Positions 1-11,864 are shown, counted from the stretch's first letter. The stretch is DNA of 64,000 bases from Flaccisagitta enflata (GCA_965153355.1 OZ231127.1:34038001-34102000); one strand, 5' to 3'. Notes: a model not told the origin generated them from the sequence alone. Program-made: numbers and translations.

Positions 1-471
1 CCGGAAACACTAACGACGCCGTCGATAACGACTCAGTCACACGATCGTCTCAACCCGCGACGCGCGACTAACTCTCCCCTCTTCAAGGAATCACCGAATC
101 ATCCAACCAGCCGCCGGAATAGCAAGGAATCGCCCAGTCACCCGTCGAGCCGCAGAAATAGCTACCGAAAGAATTCAATAACCGCAAACTCTGGCAGCAT
201 CGGCGACGGAGGTGTCGGTGGTGGCGGTGGAGGCGGACGATTGCCGAGATCTCCTGATATCGGCGAAGCGGCGTCGCGACTTTTGAAGACTCCTGATATA
301 ACTCAATATCGGACGTCGCCGGGGTCATCGAGGCGCGGAAGTCGGACTTCGGAAAGCATCGGCGGTTGTGGAGGAAGCCGATCGCCGCTGCCAGCCAGAA
401 ACCTCGCCGCTGCCGCTGCCGCTGCCGCTGCCACGCCGACGACGTCGACGACGATGAAAAAGGAAAGATGA
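1..471 (+). CDS. 3' terminal exon of an unidentified Ser/Arg-rich protein (partial)
   Basis: The frame beginning at base 1 is open for 156 codons and stops at TGA 469-471, so this is the last coding exon of a gene entering from the left. The residues are low-complexity: Ser/Arg/Asn/Pro-rich, with RRNS twice (at about residues 39 and 53, a basophilic-kinase-like RRxS context), a poly-Gly run at about 70-78, an alternating run of about 10 Ala near 134-143, and a basic MKKER end. The exon is clearly GC-richer than the DNA after 500, and GC at third positions is high, as at 33.3-34.7 kb, which supports real coding. No folded domain is visible, and it looks like an unstructured C-terminal tail. 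I cannot name the gene. Other frames over the same bases are shadows. Confidence 0.6.
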   Translation, partial: PETLTTPSITTQSHDRLNPRRATNSPLFKESPNHPTSRRNSKESPSHPSSRRNSYRKNSITANSGSIGDGGVGGGGGGGRLPRSPDIGEAASRLLKTPDITQYRTSPGSSRRGSRTSESIGGCGGSRSPLPARNLAAAAAAAAATPTTSTTMKKER

Positions 472-1157
472 GAAGTGAATGATCGTTTATCATAAGACGG
501 CAAATGACTTATATTTGTTTTAACCAGTGTTTTTGCGCCTTTCATCTGTGTGTCCTCCCCCTCTGATTTCCCCCACCAAATACTAGAAACTTATGAGCTT
601 TCAAACAGACGGGCAAATACAGAGAGGGATTAGTGAATGGCCGGGACCATGGAAGAACGGTCTGAGCGGACGGACAGGGCCATGCTAAGTCTTTTATAAC
701 AAGGCCACGGTAGGTCAACAAGGTGCGACGTGTGGATCGTCGAGCGAATGCGTTACCGACCGACCGACAGACCTACCGACGGACACAGCCAGTTATAGAC
801 GTGCTTTGTCGCACTTAAAGATAATAGATTTGGCATAGCAACTCGATATCTTCCAAACTGCATATCTTTGAGATACATGAGGGTTTTTCCCTGCAATAGA
901 CAATTTATTCTCATCCGTCATTTGCCCCCACATTTTATATGGAATTTTACCACCTCGGTCAGATTCCATCATCATTTGCGCCTAGAAAAAGCCCTAGATA
1001 TGAAACCGCGATGTTGGCGATATGAACGCTGGAACTTCGTTTCTTTTAATTCATTGGCTATCATCTAGTGTCCGGGATTGAAAGAAACTGTTTTATCAAA
1101 GACGCATAATGAAAAAGCTCCATTGAAATTGACATCTACCATGATTCAAAACAACTT
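472..1157. other. non-coding 3' flank / intergenic
   Basis: No supported exon. The first part is likely the 3' UTR and flank of the exon ending at 471. It contains one hairpin-tetranucleotide repeat copy, listed separately, and otherwise unremarkable AT-rich DNA. Confidence 0.5.
698..814 (-). repeat. hairpin-tetranucleotide (HTN) element, minus copy
   Basis: The copy starts with AACAAGGCC, holds a CCGA/CCGAC array, then GGACACAGCCAGTTATAGAC, and ends in the hairpin GTGC-TTTGTC-GCAC at 801-814. It has the same module order as the copies at 14737, 56672, 57043 and 61095 (see findings). Confidence 0.55.
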
Positions 1158-1556
1158 ACTCTAACGCCACCCCTAACCCTAACACCACCCCTAACACCTC
1201 ACCTACCCCTAACCCCACCCCTAACCCTTACCCCACCCCTAACCCTAACCCCACCCCCACCCCTAACCCTAACCCGTATACTTGAACCTACCCCTAACCC
1301 CACCCCTATCCCCTACCCTAACCCTAACCCCTAACGCTAACCCCACTACTAACCCTAACCCCACTCCTAACCCTAACCCCACTCCTAACCCTAACCCCAC
1401 CCCTAACCCCACCCCTATCCCCTACCCTAACCCTAACCCCTAACGCTAACCCCACTACTAACTCTAACCCCACTCCTAACCCTAACCCCACTCCTAACTC
1501 CAACCCCACCCCTAACCCTAACCCCACCTCTAACCCTAACCCCACCCCTAACACTA
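1158..1556. repeat. interstitial telomere-like CCCTAA / CCCCAC array
   Basis: About 400 bp of CCCTAACCCTAAC mixed with CCCCACCCCTAACC variants. Two stretches (about 1300-1380 and 1416-1490) are near-identical, so the array has also grown by a larger unit. It is degenerate and internal to the window, so it is an interstitial array and not a chromosome end. The TTAGGG-type hexamer is common to many animals. Confidence 0.8.
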
Positions 1557-2683
1557 AACATGAAGGTTGGTGTCAATCAGCCTCTGAAAATCTCAATCCC
1601 GGATTCTAGATGATTGCCATTCATTTTCATTCATCTTCATTCATCATTAAAAGATGTAAACTGACTTTTCTCTTATCTGATCTTAATTAATGTTTAATAC
1701 TTCTTAATTTTCTTTTCATCAACACGTCATTTTGGTGGAAAAAAGACAGATACAGACCGAAGTAGAGAGTACGGTAAAATCCCGCTCTAACGGATTTCAT
1801 GGGACTACCAAATCTGTTATAGGCAGAATTCTCAATATGAGAAATAAAGGAAAATTGGTTGAGGGGACTAAGAATTTAGTTATATGAAATACAGTTTCGC
1901 CAACTAAGAAATGAAGGAAATTGACACAAAAAGAACCAAGTTTTTAGATCCTTCATAGGCGGATTTCCATTGCTCTTGGATCTGTTATACCGGGGTTTAA
2001 CACTTAACTGTATATGAAAGATTGTGGTATTGAGAGGAGCAGTGATTGACTGAATTGTCAAAGATGACTTAAAATCACTTAAAATGACTTAAAATGACTG
2101 AAAATGACTTAAAACGACTTAAAATGACATACAACCTAAACAACGACGATGACGACGACAACAATGATGATGATGATGATGATGATATAAAATGACATAA
2201 GATGACTTGAAAGGACTAAACTTGACTCTTACTGCTGGTAAAAAAGCTAAGTCTAATGCTAATTTTTTCTAGCCCTGAGAGGAGTCCAAAAATGAAAAAG
2301 AAATATGCAGAGTTACTTTCAACAATGCACTGGACTCAAGATCAAGATTAGCTTTGCTGCACAAGTAATGGGGACTAGCTAAAAGAAAAGAACGGTCCAG
2401 ATACGCAAAATGATCAAAATCAATGAGGCGCAGTGAATTTTAATCAGGAAGAATTTACCCGGAGGACAAAGTTATCACTCCCTTTACCATTTTTGCTTTG
2501 ATCCATCATTCTATTTAAATATTTTATATGCATACATTATAAGAATATTAATCTGTTGCTGTCAAATGACGTAAATGCATTCAATTGCTGAAATTTGACA
2601 CAAAGAGAGCTAGAATACAGCATCTAAACAAACTGGGGCAAAAATATGCACCTAGGAAAATGCGAGGCTTTCGGAAAAAAATA
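1557..2683. other. AT-rich non-coding DNA with a 10-nt repeat patch
   Basis: Mostly unique AT-rich sequence. At 2064-2129 there is an imperfect decamer array (unit ACTTAAAATG), followed by a short GAT/GAC triplet patch near 2148-2185. I see no convincing exon. Confidence 0.5.
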
Positions 2684-2855
2684 CAGTAGGACCCTGCCTC
2701 ATTGGTCTCATCGGGACTTAAGATTTTTCACTTTTATCTCAGGGTCACCATTAAAGAAAGATGAAATCCCATTAAAAACAATCATTACGGACTATAGAAT
2801 ATTGACCTTGACGGGGAACCTTTAAAAGCGGGTCTGTCACTGCGGGGTTCAACTG
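2684..2855. mobile_element. pogo/Tigger-like MITE, copy P1
   Basis: A 172-bp element flanked by TA (682-683 and 856-857 of this kb). Ends are CAGTAGGACCCTGCCTCA and the inverse of TGCGGGGTTCAACTG. Internal sequence is shared with 22809-22975 and with both ends of 7121-8449. TA target and CAGT..ACTG ends are typical of Tc1/mariner-pogo non-autonomous elements. Confidence 0.8.
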
Positions 2856-3097
2856 TATGTCAAAAATTCCGTGAAAGATTTCAACTGTTTATGATGATAA
2901 GACAGCATAGAAAATGACTAAATGAAAAAGCTAAAAACATGGCCCTTGTCTAAAGACGTAAAAGAAGGGAGCCATGTTCTTGGGAATGCAGAAAAGTTCA
3001 TCTGGAACCAGATTAAGAATTTTTTGCGGAACCTCTTTACAATTTTTATCACTCAATTTTCAGTAAATCGTTTTCCTATTCTCTCTCTTTTTCTCAG

Positions 3098-3232
3098 TAT
3101 GTTGTCTATAAAACGTATCCCGGCTACAAATCTGGGTTGGAAGAGCGCATTGATGTGATTACCGCTCAGAATCAGCAGAGAAAAGCAATACTGCGAAGGG
3201 AAATCCATGAAATAGCGCTAAAATATGGCTGA
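3098..3232 (+). CDS. probable 3' terminal exon of an unidentified gene
   Basis: A long pyrimidine tract ends in TTTTTCTCAG at 3097, giving a strong 3' splice site. It is followed by 44 open codons and TGA at 3230-3232. The peptide starts YVVYKTYPGY, continues KSGLEERIDV and ITAQNQQRKA, and ends in the amphipathic helix-like ILRREIHEIALKYG. Composition is balanced and not low-complexity, unlike random frames nearby. No family is recognised. Upstream exons of the same gene were not found inside the window with confidence. It could be a chance frame; the splice acceptor, composition and clean stop argue for real coding. Confidence 0.45.
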   Translation, partial: YVVYKTYPGYKSGLEERIDVITAQNQQRKAILRREIHEIALKYG

Positions 3233-3433
3233 CAAAATCATCGTGTGATCGCGCCGAGCGTGACTTAAAGCACAATCATGTCGTTATCGCCAACGCCGTT
3301 GCTCTCGGCCTCGCCATCACTAACGGTGATTGCATCCTGAACGTAGCAAGCTGGGCAGTATTAATCAGGAAGCTCGTTCCAATCCCTTGGCAGGATGACC
3401 GTCATGCACCGGTAGTGACACCTAGTGTTTAAG

Positions 3434-3678
3434 ATATAGAGAGAAAGAGAGAGAGAGAGAGGGACAGACAGAGAGACAGACAGTCAGACGGAGACACAGA
3501 GAAGCACAGTTACAGAGACCGAAAAAGACAGAGACAAGTGATTGAAACAGACAAATTGAGTCATGGACAGTCACAGACAGACATACAGAGACACACTCAA
3601 AGACACAGACAGATACAGACTGACGCAATCACACACAGACCGATACAGACAGATATACCAACAGACAGAAACACAGAC

Positions 3679-3761
<83 letters not shown>

Positions 3762-3765
3762 AGAG
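3434..3765. repeat. ACAG-rich and (GA)n microsatellite tract
   Basis: ACAGAC/AGACAC-type repeats (about 3465-3680) run into a pure (GA)n of about 78 bp (3682-3759). Open frames here (poly-RE, poly-LS) are repeat artefacts. Confidence 0.95.
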
Positions 3766-4056
3766 GGTTGAGGTGGGTTAGTAAAGCAACTCTCTAGTAA
3801 CAAATACAATGTGATATCATTGCTGATTGCCAAATGCCAATTCCATCCGGCAAGTTTATAACAAGCCCGACCAGGCAACGATGCGTCCGGACTGCGTCTT
3901 AATGTGTATTGATCATGTGACATATATGGAGAGACAGATGGACGAACAGACAGGGAGAAAAGGCTCTCAAAACATGTTGGTTGATCATTTGTTTCAGTTT
4001 AGGATCTCACCGTGGCCAAAAACAGCTGAGAAACGCGGTTTTTGCACAGGCATAAC

Positions 4057-4109
4057 AGACCAATGGACGGACCGACGGACAGACAGACCCTCTTTCCGTC
4101 TGACGGACG
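4057..4109 (-). repeat. HTN element fragment with its terminal hairpin
   Basis: A GGACGGACCGACGGACAGAC array is followed by ACCCTCTTTC and the hairpin CGTC-TGACG-GACG (4097-4109). Only the hairpin/array half is present. Confidence 0.45.
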
Positions 4110-4334
4110 CATCTAAAAAAGGACGTTTTACACCATTTACGGACACTTACACTTGTTGGCATATCTGGCATCCTAGCCTGAGCCCTGGACAATGCCCCCA
4201 AGCCTGCTTGCACACGTTGCAATGGCTTCCGGCTGGATGCTCTGGAATATCCTGTTCCACCCCATCCGCAATCATTTTTTTGAGGAGCTGATAAGAAGAA
4301 AAGTTGTAGGAAAGATTAGATTTATTCTGATTGT

Positions 4335-4662
<328 letters not shown>

Positions 4663-5247
4663 TTGGTCTCTTGTACCTGGCGACAGATGGGGCATTTTGC
4701 TCCATTGGCGGTGCGGCGAACGTACAAACATTTGTGGAGGCATTCAACGCAAAATCTGCGGGAACAATGATAGCCAATTTTTTTTTTAAGTTTCAGGCAG
4801 CGGATCTGATCGTTGCAATCTATTTGCTATGACTTTTTACACTTTTTGGACTGACTGCATTACTTTGGAAACACAATATTTTTGCCCAGTTTGTTAGAAT
4901 ACTGTATCTGAGCTATGAATCAAATTTCAGCGCATTGAATGCATGTTCAATTTCATTTTTGATTTTTCCTAGTTAGCCTGATTAAGTGACAGGTGTTAGT
5001 CGTGTATCTGAGTATGTATTGGAATGGTGCTGCAATACTATCTAGGAAAATATCATAGATTACGGCTAATGGTTTTAAAAGAAGGAAGCAATTCTATCAC
5101 AGCTGATTGATGGTATGTCCATGCATATCAAAATATCGTTGGTTTTATACTACAATCATGTGTGTAATACCCAAAACAAGGACCAATAGGCCAAAGATGT
5201 GTCTGGTCTTGGTTTACCAAGCGAATAAAAAAAAAGACGCACCTCCC

Positions 5248-5452
5248 GTGTCTGTGTCTGTCTGTCTGTGTCTGTCTAAGTCTGTCTCTGTCTGTCTGTG
5301 TTTGTCTGTCTGTCTGTGTATGTCTGTGTCTGCCTAAGTATGCCTGTGTCTGCCTGTATTTGCCTGTGTCTGCCTGTGTATGTGTGTATCTGCCTCTGTC
5401 TCTGTGTCTGCCAGTGTCTATGTTGGTCAGTGTCTCCCTGTGTGCAGACATA
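5248..5452. repeat. TGTC/TGCC-type microsatellite
   Basis: GTCTGT, GCCTGT and GTATGTCT units repeat for about 200 bp. The open frames across it have no other support. Confidence 0.9.
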
Positions 5453-5559
5453 CACATTATGGAGGAGCGGGGAGCGCCGCTCCTCGGAAAGGCAAGAGGC
5501 ACGTCGGAAAAGCTTGGAAGGGCAACAAGGGAAAATGACAACAAAAGAAAGAGAAAGAG

Positions 5560-5650
<91 letters not shown>

Positions 5651-5655
5651 AAAAA
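5560..5655. repeat. (AAAG)n microsatellite
   Basis: About 22 tandem AAAG units, with a purine-rich tail to about 5770. Confidence 0.97.
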
Positions 5656-5961
5656 AAATAGAGGAACGAAAAAAGAACAGAAGAAAGAAGGCAAAAACAG
5701 AGGAAGTATGGAGGCGTGAAAGAATGAAAGGAAGAAAGGAAGAAAGAAAGAAAGAAACAGAGATGAAGGTAAAAGGAAGTTTTGTTTGTTATTGTTTTTT
5801 TCTTTTCTTCATATTTTCCCTAATCCGCTAATCCTCTCTGATTAGCGCCTCATGAGGTCGAGGCAATGCATGGCCTTGGCCCGAGAGCTTAGTTGACATT
5901 TGTAGATTATGTTATCTTTTTACCTCTTAAATCTCATAAAAGTTTGTATGGCCGGTGTCTA

Positions 5962-6546
5962 ACACTGTCCACTAATTATTGTCAAAGTAGTGCTGCAACT
6001 ATAGATGCCTCACTACTGCTGGTGAGAAACAATACAAATCCTTGATATAGGATATTAGATGATTATTTCTCAATATATTCTGCATTGTTTTCTATATTTT
6101 GCCCCGTTTTGGATGATTATTTCAACCTTTATCAATCCTTGACAAACAACAATCAACACCCAGGTACCAATTTTTTCCATAACCTTGATTTCAATTTTAA
6201 AAGCATTCACTTTCACAAAATCAATTGAAATCCATGGCCAAATTAAAAAACTTTTCATAAGCTTTTTAGTTGTGAAATCCGCATCCAATTTTCTATCTTT
6301 ATGTAGATTTGGTGAGCACCTGATGTTGATTAGGTTTTTCTGGTAATTTTGCCCTTATTTGCAGAGGGAATGTTTTTACTGTTTTTGATTTTATTCAATT
6401 TTGTACGAAGCAAACAAGGTGAAATTCATGAGCAAAGTGAAGATTTTTTCCAGTTCTAACTGGTGGAAAAATTGGCATATGGCTAAATATGTACGTTTAG
6501 ATTTGACAGTTGTTTGATCTTTTGACAATAATAAGTGTACAGGTGT
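5962..6546. mobile_element. TA-flanked MITE family T, intact copy
   Basis: A 585-bp element with TA at 5960-5961 and 6547-6548. Ends are ACACTGTCCACTAATTATTG and the inverse of AATAATAAGTGTACAGGTGT. It is homologous along its length to 13091-14186, which carries an insertion. No transposase frame is visible, so it is non-autonomous. Confidence 0.8.
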
Positions 6547-6573
6547 TATTTAGGGAATGAGCAGTGTCTTTAT

Positions 6574-6902
6574 CAGGGGTGTATATTCTTGAGTGGCTTT
6601 TGATTTTTTTCCCCCCCCTGCCTTTGATTTTCTTCCCCGCGACGCGTCGCGTTGCGTTTTTATATGCATGATTTTCTTCCCCATATAGCAATAAAACTAT
6701 GTGGTTAAGGTTTAAATAGTGTTAAATTGTGTTTTACTAATTGAGTTTTATGATTTGGTACTGTAAAAAGTTATATTTTCCCCAAATTTCCTTTTTTTTT
6801 CTTTTTTCCCCCTCTGATTTCCTTCCCCATCTCCAGACCCTTTGATTTTTTCCCCCCCCCACCGGGGGGGGGGGGGGGAAAACTCAAGAATATACAGGCC
6901 TG
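6574..6902. mobile_element. hAT-like MITE with 8-bp target duplication
   Basis: Termini are CAGGGGTGTATATTCTTGAG and CTCAAGAATATACAGGCCTG. The 8-bp direct repeat GTCTTTAT lies immediately outside both ends (6566-6573 and 6903-6910). The interior repeats GATTTTCTTCCCC and holds a C9/G16 homopolymer pair. A related, truncated copy starts at 10100. A CAGGG start and an 8-bp duplication are hAT hallmarks. Confidence 0.85.
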
Positions 6903-6993
6903 GTCTTTATAGCATTTCACTAAAGTTTTTTCCTTTATCTACAATTTAAAAAGCTGGTGAACACAGCATGATTAGCGCGCTATAGCAAGCTTT

Positions 6994-7020
6994 AGCGTGG
7001 GGCGGGGGGGGGGGGGGGAA
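6994..7020. repeat. poly-G tract
   Basis: A G-run of about 16 in a GGGGCGGGG context. It is one of four long G/C homopolymers in the window and is prone to assembly error. Confidence 0.9.
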
Positions 7021-7378
7021 ATATGGTGCGTCGGAAATTTTGTAGGGGAAATTTGTGCTCCCCGGAAGCTTGGAAAAATGTGTATGTCTGCCTGTGTGTC
7101 TGTATGTCTGTGTGTTTGTACAGTGGGACCCCGCCTCATCGGTTTCATTGGGACTGAAGATTTTTGTCCTCGACGATCAGTTTACGTCGAGGACTATAAC
7201 ATAGCCTTGATCGTGTAGTAAGCCGTTTGTTGTCGTCGTCGTGTCAACCCTTAAAAACTTGAGAACCACAACTCAGATGCTGATGAAACTTGGTCAGTGT
7301 TATTTTTAGAGCATTACTAACCTGTGTACCAACTTTCAACAACATTCATAAATATTTAATACCCTTTGCCTATTATTT

Positions 7379-7728
7379 TTGTAGTAATATTAATTCCTGG
7401 ACTTGTGCAATTTACATAGGGGAAGGGTAGTAAAGGTTCACCAATGTTGTTCAAACTTGTTGTGAAGGTTTATTGCATCAATTAAAGCTCCCCTGCAAGA
7501 TTTCAGATAATTCTGAGTATTGGTTTAGAAGATATAAGGGTATTTTGCTAGTAATATTGATTCCTAGACTTGTGCAATTTACATAGGGGAATGGTAGTAA
7601 AGGTTCACCAATGTTGTTCAAACTTGTTGTGAAGGTTCATTGCATCAATTAAAGCTCCCCTGCAAGATTTCAGTAAATTCTGAGTATTGGTTAAGAAAAT
7701 ATAAGGTATTTATGATGTATCTAGTAAC
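7379..7728 (+). repeat. tandem duplication of a ~170-bp monomer
   Basis: Two near-identical monomers starting at about 7381 and 7549, and the start of a third at about 7720 (marker AGTAATATTGATTCCTAGAC). It is a satellite-like unit within the P2 insertion. Confidence 0.85.
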
Positions 7729-7744
7729 ATTATTTCTGGACTTA

Positions 7745-8060
7745 AGAATTTTTTTTTGAATAAAATTTTTTTTTTAATTTTTTTTTGAAAAAAATTTTTT
7801 GAAAACCTTTTTTTTTTTTTTGAAAGAAATTTTTTTTTGAAAAAATTTAAAAAAAATTTTTTTTTTTAAAAAATTTCATTTTTTTGAAAAATTTCATTTT
7901 TGAAAAAAATTCATTTTTTGAAAAAAATTCATTTTTAAAAAAATTTCATTTTTTTAAAACAAATTTCATTTTTTTTTTTAAATTTCATTTTTTTTTAAAT
8001 TTTTTTTTGAAAAAAATTTTTTTTTTGAAAAAATTTTTTTTTTTGAAAAAAATTTTTTTG
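7745..8060. repeat. A/T tract of GAAAAAATTTTTTT-type units
   Basis: About 315 bp made almost wholly of A-runs and T-runs with periodic GAAAA and TTCA. Poly-Phe/Lys frames here are artefacts. Confidence 0.9.
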
Positions 8061-8080
8061 GACTTTAAGGTATGCAATTG

Positions 8081-8278
8081 GTAGCCGGGTCAGACTGAGT
8101 AGCCGGGTCAGACTGAGTAGCCGGGTCAGACTGAGTAGCCGGGTCAGACTGAGTAGCCGGGTCAGACTGAGTAGCCGGGTCAGACTGAGTAGCCGGGTCA
8201 GACTGAGTAGCCGGGTCAGACTGAGTAGCCGGGTCAGACTGAGTAGCCGGGTCAGACTGAGTAGCCGGGTCGGACACC
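8081..8278. repeat. 18-bp minisatellite, 11 units
   Basis: The unit GTAGCCGGGTCAGACTGA is repeated head to tail; ten units are perfect and the eleventh diverges to GTCGGACACC. Because 18 is a multiple of three it creates a minus-strand SDPATQ repeat frame, which I do not regard as a gene. Confidence 0.95.
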
Positions 8279-9174
8279 AAATAGACAACAGTCGAGGACT
8301 GTTGTTTTTAAGCTTTTTCACCTTTATCTCAGGATAACCTTAAAAAGAGAGGTGAAATCACATTAAAACTACTATTTGGGACCTCAAAATGTTGACCTTT
8401 TTTGAAGGGGAACCTTTAAAAGCGAGGCTGTTATTGCGGGGTTCCACTGTATGTGTATTAGTTTGTGTGTCTTTCTGTGTATTTCTGTCTGTGTGTCTCT
8501 GTCTGTCTGTGTGTGTCTGTCAAGGTGTCTGTGTGTGTCTGTCAATGTGTGTGTGTATGCCTGTCTGTGTTTTTTTGTGTATGTCGGTATCTGGCTGACT
8601 GTCTGTGTTCCTGGCTCAATCTCTCTCTGGTTTGGAATCCTCAATTAGAAGAAAAACAGGGTGCTTACTCGTGGAAGCAGGAGCTGGGACAACCAATCTC
8701 TGTCACTTCCGTCGTACAACAAATTGAGCAATCGATTGTTCGTTTTGGGTGTGGTAACTGTTTTGCCACAGCTCAATTCCTTTTCCTCTTACACCTCCTC
8801 TTCTCCCCTCGCAAAAACACCCGATGGTGGTTGAAAGAAGGAGGGCCTTCCCGCATCAGCAGCCCAGCCATGAGAGGTTGGATGGAGGAAGAGGATGCAG
8901 CTGGTTCCGGAACTGGGAGAGCAGTTCGTGGTGTCTTGGCCCTTGCCACCGCGATGATGGTGGCCGGGAATTTCAAGCCGAGCTCCCTTTTTTGATTGGG
9001 TTGTGATTGGTGAATTTGGTTGTAATTTAGGTGGGAGGGAAAGTAGAGGACAGGGTTGAGGGTTTTTTCAAGGGGAGGGGAAGGGGTGAAAAAAAAGTGA
9101 ATATATCATAGACTTTCCATTTTGGGTTTGCATCTTGTCCATATAGACTGGCCATTGCAAAAGACAAAAAGAAT

Positions 9175-9671
<497 letters not shown>

Positions 9672-9954
9672 ACGCGTTTTTCTCAATGCATTGCAAGGAG
9701 GAATCGAGTCCGTGAATAAGAGATGAGTTGTTGTTGTTGTTGTTAACCGGGGGAGTCGAATCATGCTTTGGAAGTACAATCTTGGCACAAAATCGTGCCC
9801 AGCAGGGCGATGGCTACCGTTGATCATGTACAATCCTTGGCTTACTCTTTGCGCGTGTTTCTTATGGAAACAACGAGTTTGTTCCCGTTGAATGCGTTTA
9901 CAGCGTGAACACATATCTATGAATTTCATTTTCTCACGAGGGACTGAGCAAAGG

Positions 9955-10080
9955 GGGTGAGCGAGCCTGTAAATGGAGCAAGCGAGCGAGCGAGCGAGTG
10001 TAGCGAAGCGGAGCGAATCAGAGTGCTGCATAGCAAGTGAGCAGAGTGAGCAGTGCGAGTGATCGATTGTAGTGAGTGAC
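9955..10080. repeat. GAGC-rich patch
   Basis: GCGAGCGAGCGAGCGAGTG and degenerate GAGC/GTGAGCA units. No gene visible. Confidence 0.6.
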
Positions 10081-10099
10081 CTAGTGGCCCGTTAGAAAC

Positions 10100-10362
10100 C
10101 AGGGGTGTATATAATTGAGCGGCTTTTAATTTCATTCCCCCCCCCTGATTTTCTTCCCCGCGATGTGTTGCGTCGCATTACAAAATCTATGGTTTTCTTC
10201 CCCTCAAAGCAATAAACAGTATAACATAAATAGTGTTAAAATGTGTTGTAGTAATCAGATACTACTATTTGGAACTACCGAGAGTGTAAAATCTTCTTTT
10301 TTTTCTAGCTTTTGATTTTCTTCCCCATTTCCAAACCCTTTTATTTTCTTCCCCCCTTTTTT
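10100..10362. mobile_element. truncated hAT-like MITE related to 6574-6902
   Basis: It begins CAGGGGTGTATATAATTGAG, then CGGCTTTTAATTT and GATTTTCTTCCCC blocks in the same order as 6574-6902. The right terminus was not found. The following 430 bp (10363-10795) is AT-rich with nothing recognisable. Confidence 0.65.
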
Positions 10363-10799
10363 CATATGTGAAAGCAGTTCTATGAAAGATGGACAATATC
10401 ATAACTCAACCCCTAAGTCCCCTATCTTATCAAACTAATAAGATCTTTCTGATCTTTCTGACCATATACTGATGCATTGGTCTAATCAGTTGTGCTTGTG
10501 CAATGTGCACACATAAAATGACAATTCATTATTTATCGAATATTAATCTTATATTTGTTTTTATGTAATAAAATTGATTTTTTTTATAATAACTTAGAAT
10601 AACAAACCATCATAATTGAATGAATGTATAATTTTAAAAATATTATCTTATTAAAAAAAAGAACATGTTTAGAACGCTTGAGCCTTAAAACAGGGTTGAA
10701 AATAAGAACACTGAGGCTCACTTAAAAAATCCATGTTCTCAATGACCCATGCTTGTATGTGACTGAAGGTGGGAGTTGGGACTTGAAAGGGGCAGAAGA

Positions 10800-11040
10800 G
10801 CCTCAAGGCAAGGATTTGGGCCTAAAGGCTTCTATTTAAGTCGTGAGTCTTAGATTTGAGCCTGGATACTAAGATTTTAACCTCTAGGTTTAGATTTGAG
10901 CCTCAAGGCTGATATTTGACTCCAAGAGGCTGAGATTTAAGCCTCAGGTCTAGGATTTGAACCCCAGAAATTCCCCCCTAGCCAGGTACGAACCTCAAGA
11001 GTTGGGTTTTGAATCTAAGACTGGGATTTTGGTCTCGTGA
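10800..11040 (+). repeat. ~20-nt array with GCCT..AGGC cores
   Basis: About 11 degenerate units of the form GATTTGAGCCTCAAGGCT. The palindromic GCCTNNAGGC core recurs at 21330, 36000, 41740, 47100 and 57650 (see findings). Confidence 0.7.
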
Positions 11041-11104
11041 AAGCATAGGTCATTGACTCCTTCAGCCTGAGGCAGTGATGAGGCTATTTCCAGACGCGGA
11101 CACG

Positions 11105-11260
11105 CGACTCGAGACCTTGCTGTGTTGGTTGTATGGTCCGTCCGTCGGTCAATAACTTTTTCGAAACGTAAGCGGTTTTTTTCGCTATACTAACCCTGCC
11201 CACTAGTCCGCGACACGACCGGGGGTCCGTGTTACTGTTAACGGCCTGGTATGTCGTTTC
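11105..11260 (+). repeat. HTN element, plus copy
   Basis: An ACACGCGACTC..CCTTGCTGTGTTGG start, a GGTCCGTCCGTCGGTC array, then CCCTGCCCACTAGTCCGCGAC and a degenerate end ACGGCCTGG. Confidence 0.5.
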
Positions 11261-11414
11261 TTAAAAGGGGCCCCAAATCTGGCCCCATATCTTGATGCTG
11301 GATCTGGGAATCGCTAAATCGAGTGGAAAAGGCTAGCCAGATCTTGATTGCTCTAAATATACTGATTCTTTGTCGAAGACAACACTACAAGCTCCAGATA
11401 GCATGCTCTTTGAT

Positions 11415-11416
<2 letters not shown>

Positions 11417-11474
<58 letters not shown>
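11417..11474. repeat. (CT)n microsatellite
   Basis: About 29 CT units. Confidence 0.97.
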
Positions 11475-11475
<1 letters not shown>

Positions 11476-11759
11476 ATTGCATACAGCGATTCATATTGCA
11501 GGTAGTGGTAACTGGAGTCATCAAATTTTCATTCTGTTGTTATATAAACTTGCGAACAAGCTTGATAGGCTCCAAAATATAGCTATTTTTTATTGACTGG
11601 GTTTCATTTTATCTTATTATGAAGATTTCTCAAAAAGCACTTGGGAAATGATTTTTTTTTTACTTTAGTTACATGTATATCAGCCCAATGCTACACAAAA
11701 ATATAGAGAAGCCCTCTTCCATATGATTTTTCACTCAGATTTTCTTTTAAAGCACAGTG

Positions 11760-11864
<105 letters not shown>

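Larger units (their letters stand above)
7121..8449. mobile_element. pogo/Tigger-like element, copy P2, enlarged by an internal insertion
   Basis: TA-flanked (7119-7120 and 8450-8451) with ends CAGTGGGACCCCGCCTCA and TGCGGGGTTCCACTG. The first 45 and last about 140 bp match the short copies P1 and P3. Between them, about 1.15 kb of foreign DNA (about 7166-8318) is bounded by GTCCTCGAC and its inverse GTCGAGGAC. The element sits inside a TGTCTG microsatellite, which continues on both sides. Confidence 0.75.

Noticed and set aside
2273-2351. Short terminal exon (TTTTTTCTAG acceptor, 25 codons to TAG)
   Set aside because: Reads plausibly (PERSPKMKKKYAELL) but is short and AT-rich, and nothing nearby links to it; chance is likely.
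3280-3420. Acidic minus-strand frame (DAITVSDGEAESNGVGDND)
   Set aside because: No splice borders or family similarity; more likely 3' UTR of the exon ending at 3232.
8065-8280. Minus-strand SDPATQ repeat protein
   Set aside because: The frame exists only because an 18-bp minisatellite has a length divisible by three; it lies inside a MITE and has no start context or flanking coding sequence.
8640-9005. Plus-strand frame ending ..AAGSGTGRAVRGVLALAT
   Set aside because: It begins inside a microsatellite and shows no domain, start or splice support, although the segment is somewhat GC-rich.
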